From positions 22,468 through 86,467 of the forward strand of contig JANOBM010000096.1 of the NCBI GenBank assembly GCA_031411655.1: 64,000 nt of DNA. Direction: 5' to 3'. Numbering within the stretch: the stretch's first letter is position 1; each line of letters opens with the position of its first letter. Under the pieces are notes generated by a model, which saw only the letters and a program-made list of their open reading frames with translations, had not been told where the DNA came from and searched no databases. The position numbers were made by a program, and so were the translations under genes. This document shows, one piece after another, positions 9,633 to 19,212 of the stretch. Source of the stretch: UBA6163 sp031411655 (GTDB taxonomy: Bacteria > Planctomycetota > Planctomycetia > Pirellulales > Pirellulaceae).

Positions 9633-10057
9633 TGCGATACCTCATGCGATCCAAAGAATCGACTCGCGACGGCGACGTCTCCTGCGACTAACGCCATTCC
9701 AGCCCAAACCGCGATCAGTCCTGACCCGACTGAAAACGCGAGATAGAGCAAGGTCCAGGAGTATTTGCCTCCCCCGGAAAGCATGATCGCCTCCAAGGCG
9801 AACGTCGAAAATGTCGTGAGCCCCCCCAGTAGTCCGACGCGGATACCCGTTGCGACTTGAGGAGACATCCATTGGTTGTGGATTAGCACGACGGAAACGA
9901 GCATTCCGATTGCGAAACAGCCGATCAGATTGGCCGCCAGCGTTCCTGGGATCGTCGTGCCGCCCCATCGAAGCGATGCCATCGCAAGCAGATGCCGGAG
10001 AACCGATCCGACAGCACCGCCGCCTGCCACGAATAGAATGTCAGGAAATGTCATCAT
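9629..10057 (-). CDS. crcB: CrcB/Fluc fluoride exporter
   Basis: This small four-TM protein (142 aa from the chosen start) matches the CrcB/Fluc fluoride channel family, which forms dual-topology dimers that export fluoride. Supporting motifs are GGGAVGSVLRHLL, GTLAANLIGCFAIG and the GLLGGLTTFSTF stretch containing the pore-lining phenylalanines. I chose ATG 10057 because AAGGA lies 7 bases before it and the extra 19 codons of the longer frame (to 10114) are not hydrophobic or conserved-looking. I looked for a fluoride riboswitch in the leader and saw none. It heads the operon with the YCF48-repeat gene. Confidence 0.9.
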   Translation of the reverse strand: MMTFPDILFVAGGGAVGSVLRHLLAMASLRWGGTTIPGTLAANLIGCFAIGMLVSVVLIHNQWMSPQVATGIRVGLLGGLTTFSTFALEAIMLSGGGKYSWTLLYLAFSVGSGLIAVWAGMALVAGDVAVASRFFGSHEVSQ

Positions 10058-10292
10058 GCCGGCATCCTTGCCGTGAAAACGAAGAAAGGTTGGACGCGAG
10101 GGGCACGTTACCACGGCTCATAGCGTCAAATCACACGGAAAAACTACCCAGAACCTTGTTTACACGGTTTTTGTCCATTGCTTAACTGGTACCACGCTTT
10201 TAGATTCGGTGTTTCGTCGGTTTGAGTAAACGTCAGTTTTACCTCAAGACCCGAAAAATACCGCGTTTCACTCGATTTTAATACTGAACAAA

Positions 10293-12068
10293 ATGAGCAT
10301 GAGCCCCGCTGCGACGAAAACGACCCTGATGACCGGATCCGATATTGTGATCAAATCGTTGGTCGATCACGGTGTAGAAGTCATTTTCGCCTATCCTGGC
10401 GGTTGCAGCATGCCGCTACATCAATCGCTCACCAAGTACGGCGAGTCGATCCGCACCATTCTTCCTCGCCACGAACAGGGTGGTGCGTTTGCCGCCCAGG
10501 GGTACGCGCGGAGTACCGGTAAAGTGGGTGTTGCGATGGCAACAAGCGGTCCCGGGGCGACGAATCTTGTGACGGCCATCGCAGACGCGAAACTGGACAG
10601 TATCCCTTTGGTATGCCTGACGGGCCAAGTGCCGACCAGCGTGATTGGAACCGATGCGTTTCAAGAAACGCCGATTGTCGAAGTTTGCCGAGGGATCACC
10701 AAGCATCACTACCTCGTGACCGATGTCGCGGATTTGGCGAGAGTCATGAAGGAGGCTTTCCACATCGCAACAACTGGACGCCCTGGTCCGGTGATCGTTG
10801 ACTTACCCAAAGACGTCCAGCTCGCCTCGACCGAGGTTGATTGGGACGTTCCGATGAATCTACCGGGGTACAGGCCGTATGTTGCGGACGTACCGAAGGA
10901 GAAACTTCTGCAAGTCGCGGCCGCGATCCGGCGCGCCAAACGACCGATCGTGTACGCGGGCGGTGGCGTGATGGGCTCGGACGCCTCGAAGGAGCTTCGC
11001 GAGTTCCTCCGCATCACCGGAATTCCTTGCACGACAACTGTCATGGGACTTGGTCTTGTTCCGACAGATTATCCGGTATCGCTTGATATGCTTGGGATGC
11101 ACGGCTCGGCCTACGCCAACTACGCCGTGCGAGATTGTGATCTCTTGATCGCTCTTGGCGTGCGATTTGACGACCGGGTGACCGGCCAGGTCGAGGCGTT
11201 TGCACGCGGCGCGAAGATCATCCATATCGATATTGATGCCTCGGAGCTTCATAAGAACAAAGTTGCGCACATCGGTGTTTGCGGCAACGTTCGCCAGGCT
11301 CTTGGTGAACTGAACCAGTTTGTTGAAGCTCCCGAAGACATGGCGGCGTGGGTGAAGCACGTCAAAGAGTTGAAGGCCAAGTATCCATTCACTTACGACG
11401 AGTCTTTTGATGGGATCTTACAGCAGCACGCCATTCGTACGCTCAGCGAAATGACCGCGGAGATGGACACCTACGTTACTGTCGGCGTGGGGCAGCATCA
11501 AATGTGGGCGGCTCAGTTCTTTAAGTTCAACCGTCCGCGGACCTGGATGAGCAGTAGCGGCCTAGGCACGATGGGTTTCGGATTGCCATCCGCAATGGGA
11601 GTCCAAGCGGCTCACCCAAATGCATTGGTCATCGATATTGATGGTGATGGCAGTTTTCAGATGAACATCCAGGAGCTTGCGACTTGCTATTGCGAAGAAC
11701 TGCCCGTCAAAGTGCTCCTCCTCAACAACCAACACCTCGGAATGGTTGTCCAGTGGGAAGATCGCTTCATGGAACGCAATCGAGCGCACACCTACCTTGG
11801 TCCGATCACGCACGAAGAGGCCAGCGGTCGAAGCGGGGCCGATCGATTTGCCTATGCTGAACAGCGATACCCCGACTTTGTCGCTATCGCCAAGGGTTAT
11901 GGCTGTGGAGCCTCGACCGTAAGGCTCAAGTCGGATCTGAAAGACGCCCTTCGAGAAATGATTTCGTACAAGGGTCCCTATGTTCTCGACGTTCAAGTGC
12001 CCTATCAAGAGCACGTCTTGCCGATGATTCCGGGCGGTAAAACCGTCGATGACATGATTCTGAAGTAG
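10293..12068 (+). CDS. ilvB: acetolactate (acetohydroxyacid) synthase, large catalytic subunit
   Basis: This 591-aa thiamine-diphosphate enzyme condenses two pyruvates, or pyruvate and 2-oxobutyrate, at the first common step of branched-chain amino acid synthesis. The catalytic glutamate E61 sits in RHEQGGAFAAQGYAR. The ThDP/Mg motif GDGSFQMNIQEL runs to LLLNNQ, and the central FAD-type domain contains YAGGG and GVRFDDRVTG. Length and the biosynthetic-type motifs favour anabolic AHAS over catabolic ALS. No ilvN regulatory subunit or ilvC follows; the next gene is an unrelated lactonase. A TAATACT box only about 8 bases upstream and no clear Shine-Dalgarno hint at a leaderless transcript. Confidence 0.93.
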   Translation: MSMSPAATKTTLMTGSDIVIKSLVDHGVEVIFAYPGGCSMPLHQSLTKYGESIRTILPRHEQGGAFAAQGYARSTGKVGVAMATSGPGATNLVTAIADAKLDSIPLVCLTGQVPTSVIGTDAFQETPIVEVCRGITKHHYLVTDVADLARVMKEAFHIATTGRPGPVIVDLPKDVQLASTEVDWDVPMNLPGYRPYVADVPKEKLLQVAAAIRRAKRPIVYAGGGVMGSDASKELREFLRITGIPCTTTVMGLGLVPTDYPVSLDMLGMHGSAYANYAVRDCDLLIALGVRFDDRVTGQVEAFARGAKIIHIDIDASELHKNKVAHIGVCGNVRQALGELNQFVEAPEDMAAWVKHVKELKAKYPFTYDESFDGILQQHAIRTLSEMTAEMDTYVTVGVGQHQMWAAQFFKFNRPRTWMSSSGLGTMGFGLPSAMGVQAAHPNALVIDIDGDGSFQMNIQELATCYCEELPVKVLLLNNQHLGMVVQWEDRFMERNRAHTYLGPITHEEASGRSGADRFAYAEQRYPDFVAIAKGYGCGASTVRLKSDLKDALREMISYKGPYVLDVQVPYQEHVLPMIPGGKTVDDMILK

Positions 12069-12110
12069 GCCTAGCCTGCCGACCGCGTGGAATCATCTCC
12101 TGTGAAACGG

Positions 12111-12134
12111 TGCGAAAACTTTTTGGTTTTCGCA
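12111..12134 (+). terminator. probable terminator hairpin after ilvB
   Basis: A 9-bp perfect stem, TGCGAAAAC with GTTTTCGCA, encloses a 6-base TTTTTG loop 42 bases after the ilvB stop. There is no U-tract directly after it, so its efficiency is uncertain. Confidence 0.5.
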
Positions 12135-12261
12135 TCGGGTGGAATCTTTATTGAACTGCCGGGGGGATTACAATCCAAGAACAGGCTAGCCAGCAGATTT
12201 AATTGGGGCGAAGCCTAAAACCCGACTTTCCCGCCTAAAGCCACCCGCAGTGCAATAGCCT

Positions 12262-13263
12262 ATGTTCAAGCGAAGCTCGCTCCTTCTGACCGTTTTGTTC
12301 CTCGCCATTCAAAGCAGCCCACTGTTGCAAGCTGAAACCATAGGACGTATCGAGAAGCTCGATCCCGCGCTTGACTCGATTGTTGATGCGAATGCGCCGA
12401 TTGAAGTCCTTGCCTCCGGGTTCACTTGGTCGGAGGGCCCGGTTTGGGTCGGCGACCAAGAGAGCGGACATCTGCTGTTCTCGGATATACCTCGTAATAG
12501 CATTTATCGCTGGTCGCCGGCAAAGGGCATTGAGTTGTTCATGTGTCCAAGCGGTTACACCGGAGTGACCTACTATGGACTTGAACCGGGGAGCAACGGT
12601 CTCGCACTGGATCGCGAGGGTCGTTTGGTGGCATGTGAGCACGGCGACCGACGCGTCTCTGTGCTGACCCACGGAGGCGGCAAACTTACGCTGGTCGACC
12701 GGTTTGAGGGCAAGCGTCTCAATAGCCCTAACGACCTCTGCTTTGATAAGTCAGGCTCGTTGTATTTTACGGATCCTCCTTACGGCCTTCCGCAGCGTGC
12801 AGATGACCCACGTCGGGAACTCGACTTTTGCGGAGTCTTTCGATTTGATCCGAATGGCCAGTTAACGCTACTCACCAAACAACTTGCAAGGCCTAACGGC
12901 ATCGGTTTGTCGCCGGACGAAAAGACACTTTACGTTGCTCAGAGTGACACCGAGCAGCCTATCTGGATGGCATTTCCAGTCAACGAAGACAAGTCGTTGG
13001 GCGAGGGAAGAGAGATCTACAACGCGAAGAAGCACATGGAAGAGTTTCCTGGGCTGCCCGATGGCTTGGTCGTGTCTGCCGATGGCATCCTTTTCGGAAG
13101 CGGTCCTGGCGGTATCTACGTCTTCCATCCGGATGGACGATTGCTGGGACGATTGATCACGGGAGGCAAGACCAGCAATTGCACCTTGGGGCCAGACGGT
13201 ATATCGCTCTACATCACTGCCGACGACAAACTCTGTCGAGTCACACTGCTCAAAAAGCCATAA
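12262..13263 (+). CDS. secreted SMP-30/gluconolactonase-family protein
   Basis: This 333-aa protein begins with a clear signal peptide (MFKRSSLLLTVLFLAIQ, cleavage near LLQA-ET). It continues as a six-bladed beta-propeller of the SMP-30/Gnl/LRE family. Supporting motifs include the metal-ligand FTWSEGPVW, LNSPNDLCFDKSG followed by YFTDPPYG, and RPNGIGLSPDEKTLYVAQSD. Members hydrolyse sugar lactones using a divalent metal. The exported form is common in planctomycetes, where the real substrate is usually unknown. It is transcribed alone, convergent with the gene at 13280. Confidence 0.88.
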   Translation: MFKRSSLLLTVLFLAIQSSPLLQAETIGRIEKLDPALDSIVDANAPIEVLASGFTWSEGPVWVGDQESGHLLFSDIPRNSIYRWSPAKGIELFMCPSGYTGVTYYGLEPGSNGLALDREGRLVACEHGDRRVSVLTHGGGKLTLVDRFEGKRLNSPNDLCFDKSGSLYFTDPPYGLPQRADDPRRELDFCGVFRFDPNGQLTLLTKQLARPNGIGLSPDEKTLYVAQSDTEQPIWMAFPVNEDKSLGEGREIYNAKKHMEEFPGLPDGLVVSADGILFGSGPGGIYVFHPDGRLLGRLITGGKTSNCTLGPDGISLYITADDKLCRVTLLKKP

Positions 13264-13279
13264 GGTTCAAGGCGTTGAA

Positions 13280-13942
13280 TCAAGACTGTGGCTTCTTGAA
13301 GAAGTCCTGGTCATTCAGCGGTTGCTGGACGGGATAGTCAGGATGATAGCCATCGTACCAAGGTGGGACTGGGTACGGCCCGTTCGGCGTCACAGGGTAC
13401 GGAGGTGGATAGGGCTGTCCTGGGATTCCGCCTGCGGGGTAACCGCCTCCGGTGACACCAGTGCCTGGAAAACCAGCACCTGGATACCCAGCGCCTGGAT
13501 ACCCAGTGCCCGGAAAACCACCACCAAATCCCTGGTTGCCTAGGCCAAGTTGAAGACCCGCGTAGGGTGCGCCCCACTCAGGATAGGGCGCGCTGTACGG
13601 GCGGTAGGGGAAAAGCCATTCGCCGTAGGGTCGGACCGGCGGGCCCCATTGATTGACTCGGTAATAGTTATCTGCAGATTGTCCGAACTGAATCGTGCTA
13701 CGAAAGTTTGTATAACCCGAAACCATCAGATTGGATTGGTCGTTCATTGGTGGCGACTGTACCTGAGCGTATTGCTCAACCCGTTCACCGCTTACGGGAG
13801 AATGGGTGTAGGTGCTTGGGTGAGTTAACCAGTCGATTCCTTGCGCGGGTACGTTGCTTGAAACGAGCAGGCATGCCGCGAACCCAATCAGAACTCGCGA
13901 AAAGACGGAACTTTGTACAAATGTCGCCCATGTGTTGTTCAT
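13280..13942 (-). CDS. secreted Pro/Gly/Tyr-rich repeat protein
   Basis: The 220-aa protein has a signal peptide (hydrophobic FSRVLIGFAACLLVSS, cleavage near VPAQG). A low-complexity region then repeats GYPGAG/GFPGTG units about six times (roughly residues 140-175), followed by proline- and tyrosine-rich sequence to the end (YPPPYPVTPNGPYPVPP). No enzyme domain is visible. A cell-envelope or surface structural role is a guess from composition. Confidence 0.7.
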   Translation of the reverse strand: MNNTWATFVQSSVFSRVLIGFAACLLVSSNVPAQGIDWLTHPSTYTHSPVSGERVEQYAQVQSPPMNDQSNLMVSGYTNFRSTIQFGQSADNYYRVNQWGPPVRPYGEWLFPYRPYSAPYPEWGAPYAGLQLGLGNQGFGGGFPGTGYPGAGYPGAGFPGTGVTGGGYPAGGIPGQPYPPPYPVTPNGPYPVPPWYDGYHPDYPVQQPLNDQDFFKKPQS

Positions 13943-14160
13943 AGAGCCCCAAGATAGTTTGCGATCGTTTCTCGCGTCGGAAATCGCAACTCATTTCTTA
14001 CCTGATCGCTTTTTGCGCTCGTTACAAGCGTTTCAATCAGTGAATCCGACCGCATCCGGCCATCGGGTGCCTTTTCGGCTCATGTCCGCTACGCTGAGCA
14101 AGGTGCATTCACGTTGACATCCATCGAAATTTCCTCTTAGCCCATCCGGAGACCTGCAAG

Positions 14161-15930
14161 TTGGACAATTCGAAAATCGCTGACGTCTTTGACGAGCTAG
14201 CAGACCTGTTGGAATTTCGTGGTGAGAATCCATTTCGAGTTCGCGCTTATCGGAACGGCTCGCGCGCGATCCGCGATCTCGATGAGTCAGTGGTGTCCAT
14301 TCTCGCTGATCCAACGCGATCGCTGGCAGATGTTCCAGGAATCGGCAGCACGCTCGAAGAGAAGTCGCGAACGTTGGTCGAAACCGGCACTCTGGAACAA
14401 CTTGAAACCTTGCGAGCAGCGGTCCCCGAATCTGTCTTGGCGATGACACGCATTCCTGGACTGGGTGCAAAAAAAGCGGCGGCGTTGCACCAGTCGCTAG
14501 GCATCGAGTCGTTGGAAGACCTTCGAGCCGCATGCAATGCGGGCACCGTTCGCAAGCTGAAAGGCTTTGGGGCAAAGACCGAGGAAATGATACTCGCAGG
14601 CCTGCAGATCGCTGAAGCTGCAGGAACTCGTGTCTACTGGTCGACTGCCGACGAACTGGTCTCGCAGCTTACCGATCACATGCGCAACTGCCCTGCAGTC
14701 TTAAAAATGGAATGGGCAGGAAGCTATCGGCGGGGGCGAGAGACCGTTGGTGATCTCGACTTGCTTGTCGTTGCGAACGACCGAGATGGCGCTATGGACC
14801 ACCTCGAATCGTTCCCGGAACGTACCCAAACGATTGCGCGCGGCGAACAAAAAAAAATATCGATTCGTGTCGGCAAGGCATTTCAAGTCGACATGAGATT
14901 AGTAAACGAGGCAGAGTTTGGAGCGGCGCTGCAATACTTCACTGGGTCCAAAGACCACAACGTCCACGTCAGACGCCTGGCCAGTGCCAAAGGGCTCAAG
15001 ATTAATGAGTACGGAGTGTTTCGCGAATCCACCAACGAGCGATTGGGTGGCCGGACGGAAGACGAGCTTTATGCATCGATCGGCTTGCCGTGGATTCCGC
15101 CAGAGTTGCGTGAGGATCGTCACGAATTCGAATGGGCCGAGCAGGGTAAGCTACCCGAATTGATCACAGCGGATCAAGTGTGTGGCGACCTTCACATGCA
15201 TACCAATGCGACTGACGGTACGGCGACACTTCGCGAAATGGCCGATGCAGCGTTGGCTCGAGACCTCAGCTACATCGCTATCACCGATCACAGCCAGCGA
15301 GTTTCGATGGCTCGTGGATTGGACGCTAAACGACTGCGAGCACAATGGGAATTGATCGACGAGCTTCGTAAAGAATATGCCGGAAGACTTGTCATCCTCA
15401 AAGGAATTGAATGCGACATCCTGGAGGGCGGCGGGATGGACCTTCCAGATGACTGCCTTGCGGAGGCGGACTGGGTCCTCGCGAGTGTCCACTACGGCCA
15501 ACGTCAGCCGAGGTCTCAGATCACAGATAGGATTCTCGGTGCAATTGAGAACCCACATGTCGACTGCATTGCCCATCCAACAGGCCGATTGATCAATCGA
15601 CGCGAAGCCTACGACGTCGACTTGGACGCGGTCATGCAAGCTACGGTGTTGAATCGCAAGATGCTTGAGCTCAATGCCAATCCTGCAAGGCTGGATCTCA
15701 ATGACATCCACCTTGCGGCAGCGAAGCGATTGGGTATTCCGATCGTCATCAACACCGACGCGCACTCAACCGATGGATTGTCTGTCATGCGATATGGAAT
15801 CATGCAAGCGCGCCGGGCAGGGCTGACGGCAAACGACATCGCCAATACAAAGCCACTGGAATCTTTTATGGAAATACTGAGTGGCAAATCACAATCTTTC
15901 CACGCGCGTTCGTCGGAGCCGAAGAGCTAA
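14161..15930 (+). CDS. polX: PolX-family DNA polymerase with PHP domain
   Basis: This 589-aa bacterial family X polymerase is used in gap filling and base excision repair. Helix-hairpin-helix elements lie at about 55-145 (DVPGIGSTL, RIPGLGAKKA, LKGFGAKT). The polymerase active site has D198 and D200 (GDLDLLVV) and D244 (VDMRLV). The C-terminal PHP domain (about 340-575) starts with H345 and H347 (GDLHMHT) and has ITDHS; it normally gives 3'-5' exonuclease activity with Mn. The start is TTG, with GGAG 9 bases before it and homology from the first residues. It appears to be a single-gene unit. Confidence 0.93.
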   Translation: MDNSKIADVFDELADLLEFRGENPFRVRAYRNGSRAIRDLDESVVSILADPTRSLADVPGIGSTLEEKSRTLVETGTLEQLETLRAAVPESVLAMTRIPGLGAKKAAALHQSLGIESLEDLRAACNAGTVRKLKGFGAKTEEMILAGLQIAEAAGTRVYWSTADELVSQLTDHMRNCPAVLKMEWAGSYRRGRETVGDLDLLVVANDRDGAMDHLESFPERTQTIARGEQKKISIRVGKAFQVDMRLVNEAEFGAALQYFTGSKDHNVHVRRLASAKGLKINEYGVFRESTNERLGGRTEDELYASIGLPWIPPELREDRHEFEWAEQGKLPELITADQVCGDLHMHTNATDGTATLREMADAALARDLSYIAITDHSQRVSMARGLDAKRLRAQWELIDELRKEYAGRLVILKGIECDILEGGGMDLPDDCLAEADWVLASVHYGQRQPRSQITDRILGAIENPHVDCIAHPTGRLINRREAYDVDLDAVMQATVLNRKMLELNANPARLDLNDIHLAAAKRLGIPIVINTDAHSTDGLSVMRYGIMQARRAGLTANDIANTKPLESFMEILSGKSQSFHARSSEPKS

Positions 15931-15958
15931 CCGGCACGCTGGCTTTGCCAAACGCCCA

Positions 15959-16000
15959 GCCTTCACATATTGAATTCTCTTGAATTCAATGGGTGAAGGC
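15959..16000. repeat. long imperfect inverted repeat between convergent genes
   Basis: GCCTTCAC (15959-15966) and ATTGAATTC (15969-15977) pair with GAATTCAAT (15982-15990) and GTGAAGGC (15993-16000) around a TCTT loop. It lies between the ends of polX and the HNH gene, so it probably works as a two-way terminator or 3' stabiliser, although no U-tract follows. Confidence 0.6.
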
Positions 16001-16044
16001 ACGGGGGTTTGGACATCGATTGGGTAGGACGGCGATGGACGTGC

Positions 16045-16653
16045 TTAATGGCCTGCCGATAGAAATGTCTTCCAACATTCATAACGGGGGTCATTAATCG
16101 TTTCGCAAACCAATGAATTGAAACGCGGTTTGCTGGGTCGAGTTAGCAGTCTCATCTTCGCTTGCTGTGGCGTTCGTCCGCCTTTTCGTCCATTGCACTT
16201 CAAGCAGCAGCAAACGATGTTCTCCCAAGTGGTTTGTCCACCGTGTGATCGCGGAATCACATGGTCCAGGCTAAGCTTATGCGTAGGCTGAGCCTGCCCA
16301 CAATATTGACACTGATAGCCATCTCTCGCAAATAGGTTTTTGCGATTGAATCGCACTGTTTGCGAAGGCATCCGCTCGAATCGAGTTAAGCGAACGATAC
16401 GTGGCACTCGCAATTCAAAATTTACAGCTTGCAGGTAATCCTCGCCCGGCTGCTTCTCGACCGCCGTCAGCTGGCTGAACTCACACCAGCTATCGAAGTC
16501 ATAGGCGACAAACTGGTCGCGGTCCATGACAATCACTTCGGCACAATCGCGATACAACAATGTCATCGACCGACGAACATTGACGACCCGTATCGCCATG
16601 TAAAAACGGTTGAGTACCAGAACGTTGGAATCGAGAACGCTACTCCCTGACAT
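16045..16653 (-). CDS. HNH endonuclease-family protein
   Basis: The 202-aa protein carries a C-terminal HNH nuclease domain (about residues 105-175). A zinc ribbon is formed by CQYCG and CLKCNGRKGG, with the catalytic LDHVIPRSHGG and a WENIV segment between them. The N-terminal 100 residues (VLNRFYMAIRVVNVRRSMTLLY...) match the usual lead of this widespread stand-alone HNH family in planctomycetes and other bacteria. No methylase or other restriction partner is nearby, so a restriction role is not supported. It probably acts on DNA, but its job is unknown. Confidence 0.9.
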   Translation of the reverse strand: MSGSSVLDSNVLVLNRFYMAIRVVNVRRSMTLLYRDCAEVIVMDRDQFVAYDFDSWCEFSQLTAVEKQPGEDYLQAVNFELRVPRIVRLTRFERMPSQTVRFNRKNLFARDGYQCQYCGQAQPTHKLSLDHVIPRSHGGQTTWENIVCCCLKCNGRKGGRTPQQAKMRLLTRPSKPRFNSLVCETINDPRYECWKTFLSAGH

Positions 16654-16890
16654 CGCCTGCGCATCCTTCGGACGGGTGAACCACCGACGGTGACCGTGTC
16701 ATACGCGGCGGCGAAACGAGTTGGACTGTTGACGGCTGACTGAGTGGTTTCATTGTAGCCAAGCCGTCCAGGCCTATGGTAAACGGGCTTTGTCAGTTAT
16801 TGATGAATTTAGTCGTGATTCTTCATTCACGATCCAGCGGGCAACTGGTCTGCCGGTTGATGACACCAAAATGGGTACAGGGTTCGTCCA

Positions 16891-17559
16891 TTGATTTCTA
16901 AAATCGCTCTCTCCCTTGCTTTCCATCTAACGGCTCGATTGCCCACCTTCGCTCGATTGCCCGCATCGACTCGATTGCCCGCGTCCGACGGGGTCCTCCT
17001 ATTCTCTTGGTCCCTCGAACCGCTACTTCCGTTCGTCTGGGGAATCAGCCTCATCATCGCGTGTCTGGCAGCGTGGGGACTGAACCTGATAGCGTTGCCA
17101 GGAAACTGGGTTGCGACGGGACTGCTTGCAATCTACGTCTGGCTGGGACCGGACTCAGGACGGGCCTCGATCGGATTCTTTGTCCTGATCGCCGCGTTTT
17201 TAATGGCTGCGGTAGGCGAAGTCATCGAACTGCTCGCGGCAGCGATGGGTGCCAAACGCGCCGGTGCTAGCCGGCGCAGTACTTTTTTCGCATTGCTCGG
17301 ATCTTTCGTGGGAGCGATTATCGGCGCGTTCGTAGGGATTCCCATCCCTGCCATTGGATCGATCATCGCTGCCATTGTCTTTAGTGGCGCTGGTGCAACC
17401 GTCGGCGCGATGTATGGCGAATGGAGCGATGGACGACCTTGGAAAGAGAGTTGGGCGGTGGGGCACGCCGCATTTTGGGGCCGCACTTTTGGCATGCTTG
17501 GCAAGCTCTCCGCAGGCATGGCGATCCTGTTTTTGATCTGCATTGCCCTCCTTTTCTAA
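16891..17559 (+). CDS. DUF456 family membrane protein
   Basis: The body from about residue 45 is a DUF456 protein. It has hydrophobic helices with glycine zippers (LGSFVGAIIGAFVGIPIPAIGS, GAGATVGAMYGEW) and a last membrane helix at the C-terminus. The function of the family is unknown. The start is doubtful: the TTG at 16891 adds a lead containing three six-residue repeats (ARLPTF, ARLPAS, TRLPAS) encoded by an 18-bp tandem repeat. No convincing ribosome site precedes any candidate. The true start may be one of the in-frame TTG codons inside that repeat. Confidence 0.8.
   Translation: MISKIALSLAFHLTARLPTFARLPASTRLPASDGVLLFSWSLEPLLPFVWGISLIIACLAAWGLNLIALPGNWVATGLLAIYVWLGPDSGRASIGFFVLIAAFLMAAVGEVIELLAAAMGAKRAGASRRSTFFALLGSFVGAIIGAFVGIPIPAIGSIIAAIVFSGAGATVGAMYGEWSDGRPWKESWAVGHAAFWGRTFGMLGKLSAGMAILFLICIALLF
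16934..16987 (+). repeat. 18-bp tandem repeat, three copies
   Basis: Three head-to-tail 18-base units starting CTCGATTGCCC lie at 16934, 16952 and 16970. They sit in the doubtful N-terminal part of the DUF456 gene, in frame, each coding for a hexapeptide with RLP. Confidence 0.85.
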
Positions 17560-17814
17560 TGGAGCAGCGGGCGCCCACGAACTTAATTTCGAACCACAAC
17601 GAAGGCCGTCTGTCAAGCGAAAAACTCCGCAAAAAAATTGGCGTTCATTTTCAATGGGCGATAAGTGGACTTGTGTCTTGTCACGACACACGCTGCCTCA
17701 CTAGGATGATCGATAAGAGCAGGTGCGATTTGTCTCATCCATCCCTTCTTAAGCGACCTACCGTAGTGTCGCTCGCGCCCGCTCCAAACTCGATAACACG
17801 GTGTGAACACTCTG

Positions 17815-18114
17815 ATGATTCACTACACATGCGATCGATGCAAACAGAAAATTTCGTCAGTCGAAGTTCGCTATTTGCTGAAACTCGAAGTACAAGCCAT
17901 TGCTGACTCCGAAGAGACCATTGCGACGGATGACTTTGATTCGCTCTCCGAGTTGCACCAGCTTCTCGAGGGTATTCAGTGCGAGGAAGACTTTAGCGAC
18001 CCGATACCTGCCTCTCAGGCAAACTACGATCTTTGTCCGCGCTGTTACAAACAGTTCTCTCGCAACCCGCTGGGACGAGAGATCGCTAGCGCGATTGGCT
18101 TTAGCAACAACTGA
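17815..18114 (+). CDS. small zinc-ribbon protein
   Basis: This protein of about 99 aa has two CxxC knuckles, YTCDRCK at residues 4-10 and LCPRCYK near residue 80, around an acidic middle. That is a treble-clef or zinc-ribbon arrangement. Similar small proteins are common and unnamed in planctomycetes. I prefer ATG 17815 (MIHYTCDRCK); a GTG at 17803 in the same frame is possible. The stop is directly next to the stop of the convergent gene at 18115, with no space between. Confidence 0.75.
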   Translation: MIHYTCDRCKQKISSVEVRYLLKLEVQAIADSEETIATDDFDSLSELHQLLEGIQCEEDFSDPIPASQANYDLCPRCYKQFSRNPLGREIASAIGFSNN

Positions 18115-19212
18115 CTACGGGGTTGCCGCATTGCGAGTGTTGACAAGTGTCGCCGGTGCCTGAACGCGGCTCAAGTAATGATCTCGTGCCTCGAGGTAAT
18201 CCAAGATGGCCACCCGGACATCGACAGGCAATTTCTGAATTGTTGGATCCACATACGGATCGATCGATCCAAACAAAACTTGCTCAACGGTTTGTATCGC
18301 TCGATCCCTCCGAAGCGTAGGATCCGTTGACGTCATGTCGAGTCGAAACGAAACGTGACTTGGCAGGCGTCGATTGATAGATGGCGATTCTTGACGAATC
18401 GCCTGTGTCGCTCGTCGGCGAAGCTCCAACTCGGTTTCGGCAAGCTGCTGCGCGGTAGCTGCCGTTTCGTGATCCTGATCGAGATGGGTTGCGACAAGAA
18501 ATCGGCCTGCGCCGACTTGATGTGACTTCGGTGCCATTCCGGCAAACGACGACAAACTAGATGAAAGGCCTCGCGCCATCGATTCGGCGACGACCCTTAC
18601 TTCGAGGAGTTCACCACGCCAAGTCATCGGCACGCGGAGGACGACCGTGAATTGCTTGTCGCCTTCAAGCACTTGGCGATCATCGGCCCGCAACTTGAAA
18701 TACACGCCGCGGCCTCGGTGAGTGGTACCGCTTGCTGCAACGATATGCATTGGCGCTACGCGATTGTATTTCGTCGATGCGGTTTCCTTTTCACCGCGAT
18801 CGGCGCCGACTTTGCCACGAACCAGATGACCGTAAGCCGCATCGATGGACACGCCGAGATTGTCCACAACTTCCTGGGATTTCGAAACTTCGATGTCTCC
18901 TGCAACCGAGCTGGACAATTCCGTCCGCGGTGAGTAGTCCGCAATCTCGGCACCGCCACCCAGTGGGCTGACTTGGACGACCAACTGATCCGCGTGTGGC
19001 GATTGAAGCGAGTCGGCGATCAAAGAGAGTTCAAGTTCGATGGAGACTAATAATTCATGACCGGATCGTTCCCGAGGTGTCACATCGGTCGCTCGTGCTG
19101 TGGCCGGCAAGTCGAAGTGAATGGCAGGGTCAGCAAATGCCACTGGCGTCACGACGATCCACGCTGTCAATAACAATACGGGTGAAAGACGTGCAAGCAT
19201 GGGTTTCTCCAT
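18115..19212 (-). CDS. secreted protein of unknown function
   Basis: I do not recognise this 365-aa protein. It has a signal peptide (MLARLSPVLLLTAWIVV, cleavage near AFA-DP). The mature part reads as mostly beta-strand in the first 200 residues, followed by charged helices in the C-terminal 130. The end carries a helix-rich segment containing IDPYVDPTIQKLPVDVRVAI. There are no enzyme motifs and no operon partners. It is probably periplasmic. Confidence 0.7.
   Translation of the reverse strand: MEKPMLARLSPVLLLTAWIVVTPVAFADPAIHFDLPATARATDVTPRERSGHELLVSIELELSLIADSLQSPHADQLVVQVSPLGGGAEIADYSPRTELSSSVAGDIEVSKSQEVVDNLGVSIDAAYGHLVRGKVGADRGEKETASTKYNRVAPMHIVAASGTTHRGRGVYFKLRADDRQVLEGDKQFTVVLRVPMTWRGELLEVRVVAESMARGLSSSLSSFAGMAPKSHQVGAGRFLVATHLDQDHETAATAQQLAETELELRRRATQAIRQESPSINRRLPSHVSFRLDMTSTDPTLRRDRAIQTVEQVLFGSIDPYVDPTIQKLPVDVRVAILDYLEARDHYLSRVQAPATLVNTRNAATP

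Noticed and set aside
10058..10292. fluoride riboswitch upstream of crcB
   Set aside because: I looked for the conserved GGNGATGG-type core on the minus strand and did not find it.
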